Part shown: positions 62,226-64,000 of the stretch, piece after piece
Layout: each line of letters opens with the position of its first letter
How positions within the stretch are numbered: the first letter of the stretch is position 1
NCBI RefSeq assembly: GCF_011764485.1
Contig: NZ_AP022848.1
Span: 4,616,001 to 4,680,000 of the forward strand
Length of the DNA: 64,000 nt
Direction of reading: 5' to 3'
From: Bosea sp. ANAM02
Lineage (GTDB): Bacteria > Pseudomonadota > Alphaproteobacteria > Rhizobiales > Beijerinckiaceae
Program-made: the position numbers and the translations under genes
Notes under the pieces: generated by a model
The model's input: the letters and a program-made list of their open reading frames with translations, nothing else
Databases searched by the model: none
Told to the model about the DNA's origin: nothing

Positions 62226-63590
62226 ATGCCAGGCTACAATACGACCAGATATCAGACCCAGAACGTCGCGATGCTGTATTTCTACGGCGCGCTGACGCTG
62301 TTCCTCGCCCAGGTCACCTTCGGGCTGGTCGCCGGCCTGATCTACGTGCTGCCGAACACGCTGTCTGAGCTGCTGCCCTTCAACATCGTGCGCATGATCC
62401 ACACCAATGCGCTGGTGGTCTGGCTGCTGCTCGGCTTCATGGGCGCAACCTACTATCTGCTGCCCGAGGAGGCGCAGACCGAACTTTACAGCCGCAAGCT
62501 CGCCGTTTTGCAGTTCTGGCTGTTCTTCATCGCGGCCGCGATCGCCGTCGTCGGCTATCTCTTCCGCATCCATGAGGGGCGGGAATTCCTCGAGCAGCCT
62601 TTCATCATCAAGGTCGGCATCGTGGTGGTCGTGCTGATCTTCCTGTTCAACATCACCATGACCTCGCTGAAGGGCCGCAAGACCACCGTCACCAACATCC
62701 TGCTCTTCGGCCTCTGGGGCCTGGCGATCTTCTTCCTCTTCGCCTTCTACAACCCGGCCAACCTTGCGCTCGACAAGATGTATTGGTGGTATGTCATCCA
62801 TCTCTGGGTGGAAGGCGTCTGGGAGCTGATCATGGCCTCCGTCCTGGCCTTCCTGATGATCAAGCTCAACGGCGTCGACCGCGAGGTCGTGGAGAAGTGG
62901 CTCTACGTCATCGTCGGACTCGCCCTGTTCTCCGGCATCCTCGGCACCGGCCATCACTATTACTGGATCGGCGCGCCCGGATACTGGCAGTGGATCGGCT
63001 CGCTGTTCTCGACGCTCGAGGTCGCGCCGTTCTTCACCATGATCCTCTTCACGGTGCACATGACCTGGAAGGCGGGCCGCAACCACCCCAACCGCGCCGC
63101 CCTGCTCTGGTCGGTCGGATGCTCGGTCATGGCCTTCATCGGCGCCGGCATCTGGGGCTTCCTGAACACGCTATCCTTCGTCAACTACTACTCGCACGGC
63201 ACGCAGCTCACCGCCGCCCACGGCCACCTCGCCTTCTTCGGCGCCTATGTGATGCTGAACCTTGCCGTGATGGCCTATGCGATCCCCGAGCTGAAGGGCC
63301 GCGCGCCCTACAACCAGTGGCTCTCGATCGTCAGCTTCTGGCTCATGTGCTCGGCGATGATCGTGATGACCTTTGCCCTGACCTTCGCGGGCGTTGTCCA
63401 GATCCACCTCCAGCGCGTGATGGGCCAGTTCTTCATGGAGGTCCAGGAGCACCTTGTCCTGTTCTACTGGATCCGGCTCGGCTCGGGGGTCGCGGTGGTG
63501 CTCGCGGCGCTGATGTTCGCCTGGGCCGTCCTGGTGCCCGGCCGCGAGCGGAGTGCCGAGCCGATCGGCCTCGCCCAGCCTGCCGAATGA
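62226..63590 (+). CDS. norB: NorB, catalytic subunit of cytochrome c-dependent nitric oxide reductase
   Basis: A 454-aa membrane protein with about 12 segments, related to haem-copper oxidases. It reduces 2 NO to N2O at a haem b3/FeB site. Conserved blocks are MIHTNALVVWLLLGFMGATYYLLPEEA (haem b His), WWYVIHLWVEGVWELIMASVLAFL (FeB His and the Glu cluster), GTGHHYYWIGAPGYWQWIGSLFSTLE (two FeB His) and LTAAHGHLAFFGAYVMLN (haem ligands). The ATG at 62226 follows AGGAGAG. Length matches cNorB rather than the longer quinol-type qNor. Confidence 0.96.
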   Translation: MPGYNTTRYQTQNVAMLYFYGALTLFLAQVTFGLVAGLIYVLPNTLSELLPFNIVRMIHTNALVVWLLLGFMGATYYLLPEEAQTELYSRKLAVLQFWLFFIAAAIAVVGYLFRIHEGREFLEQPFIIKVGIVVVVLIFLFNITMTSLKGRKTTVTNILLFGLWGLAIFFLFAFYNPANLALDKMYWWYVIHLWVEGVWELIMASVLAFLMIKLNGVDREVVEKWLYVIVGLALFSGILGTGHHYYWIGAPGYWQWIGSLFSTLEVAPFFTMILFTVHMTWKAGRNHPNRAALLWSVGCSVMAFIGAGIWGFLNTLSFVNYYSHGTQLTAAHGHLAFFGAYVMLNLAVMAYAIPELKGRAPYNQWLSIVSFWLMCSAMIVMTFALTFAGVVQIHLQRVMGQFFMEVQEHLVLFYWIRLGSGVAVVLAALMFAWAVLVPGRERSAEPIGLAQPAE

Positions 63591-63600
63591 CGGACCTTCG

Positions 63601-63624
63601 CCCGGCGGCGCCCCCGCCGCCGGG
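63601..63624 (+). promoter_or_regulatory. Perfect hairpin between norB and norQ
   Basis: CCCGGCGGCG and CGCCGCCGGG form a perfect 10-bp stem around a CCCC loop, 10 bp after the norB stop. No T-run follows. It may protect the norCB message and set norQ expression below it. Confidence 0.55.
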
Positions 63625-63659
63625 CCTCCATTTCCGCACCACCGCGTGAGGACACCAGC

Positions 63660-64000
63660 ATGAACATGATCCAGAAGCCGTCCGCCGGCCTGCCCATCCC
63701 TGCGCCCGCGGACATCCCCGCCTACACCGCCTCCGGCAACGAGCTCTTCCTGTTCGAGAAGGCCTGGGAGCGGCGCCTGCCGCTGCTGCTGAAGGGGCCG
63801 ACCGGATCGGGCAAGACCCGTTTCGTCGCGCACATGGCCGGCAGGCTCGGCCTGCCGCTCTTCACGGTCTCCTGCCATGACGACCTGTCCGCTGCGGATC
63901 TCACCGGCCGCCACCTGCTCAAGGGCGGCGAGACCGTCTGGGTCGACGGCCCCCTGACGCGGGCCGTGCGCGAGGGCGGGCTCTGCTATCTCGACGAGAT
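63660..64000 (+). CDS. norQ: NorQ, MoxR/CbbQ-type AAA ATPase for NO reductase assembly (3' part missing)
   Basis: About 113 codons are present. Walker A is [10 protein letters not shown] (residues about 47-56), preceded by [21 protein letters not shown], and the next landmark is [32 protein letters not shown]. The Walker B core CYLDE lies at the window edge. NorQ/NirQ works with NorD to insert the non-haem iron of NorB. The ATG at 63660 is 69 bp after norB. The full protein should be about 260-270 aa. Confidence 0.93.
   Translation, partial: MNMIQKPSAGLPIPAPADIPAYTASGNELFLFEKAWERRLPLLLKGPTGSGKTRFVAHMAGRLGLPLFTVSCHDDLSAADLTGRHLLKGGETVWVDGPLTRAVREGGLCYLDE

Overview
The window is high-GC DNA from a free-living alphaproteobacterium, most likely of the order Hyphomicrobiales (Rhizobiales); a Bosea-like genus would fit. 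I infer this from the density of TTT, TRAP, Liv-type and peptide-type importers, the cbb3, Nap and cNor gene sets, the intergenic palindromes and the overlapping start/stop codons. No rRNA or other taxonomic marker is present, so genus placement is a guess. Both ends cut genes: tctA on the left and norQ on the right.

Region 1 (1-6374): a tripartite tricarboxylate transporter (tctC, tctB, tctA, minus strand) with a PdxA-type dehydrogenase. Divergent from it are a SAF-domain oxidoreductase and a GntR/FCD regulator, with a palindromic operator candidate between the two arms. Region 2 (6657-15614): a peptide-type ABC operon with two tandem binding proteins, a DppA-type D-aminopeptidase, two permeases and two ATPases, followed by an XRE regulator. 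Region 3 (15781-23544): an RpiR regulator, a second peptide-type ABC importer and two glycerophosphodiester phosphodiesterases, one divergent and one inside the transporter operon. Region 4 (23555-29544): AraC regulator, MFS carrier, AGE-family sugar epimerase, Lrp regulator divergent from a Cys/Met-metabolism PLP enzyme, and an EamA exporter.

Region 5 (29628-36556): a branched-chain-type (Liv) ABC importer, a cupin and a PhzS-like flavin monooxygenase. A near-identical 20-bp motif lies upstream of both the binding protein and the monooxygenase, suggesting co-regulated uptake and hydroxylation of a ring compound. Region 6 (36842-39068): lipoprotein, L,D-transpeptidase and an orphan amino-acid binding protein. 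Region 7 (39246-47466): a minus-strand operon of a metal-ligand-poor M24 protein, a TRAP transporter, a DUF2848 protein, an amidase and a DUF1445 protein, with a LysR regulator upstream. This is the best candidate for an uncharacterised catabolic system. Region 8 (47467-48735): a decayed stretch with tRNA-like remnants and the tail of a gabD-like gene, read as an integration scar.

Region 9 (48736-64000): low-oxygen and nitrogen-oxide respiration. It holds ccoNOQP with a small protein, a DUF2189 protein, ccoI and ccoS; then napEFDABC; then a Crp/Fnr regulator and norC, norB, norQ. Three matching TTG-N8-CAA boxes sit before napE, the Crp/Fnr gene and norC, so these units probably form one regulon. 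Electrons would go from quinol through NapC to NapAB, through bc1/cytochrome c to cbb3 under low oxygen, and to NorCB for NO removal. No nitrite or N2O reductase lies in the window.
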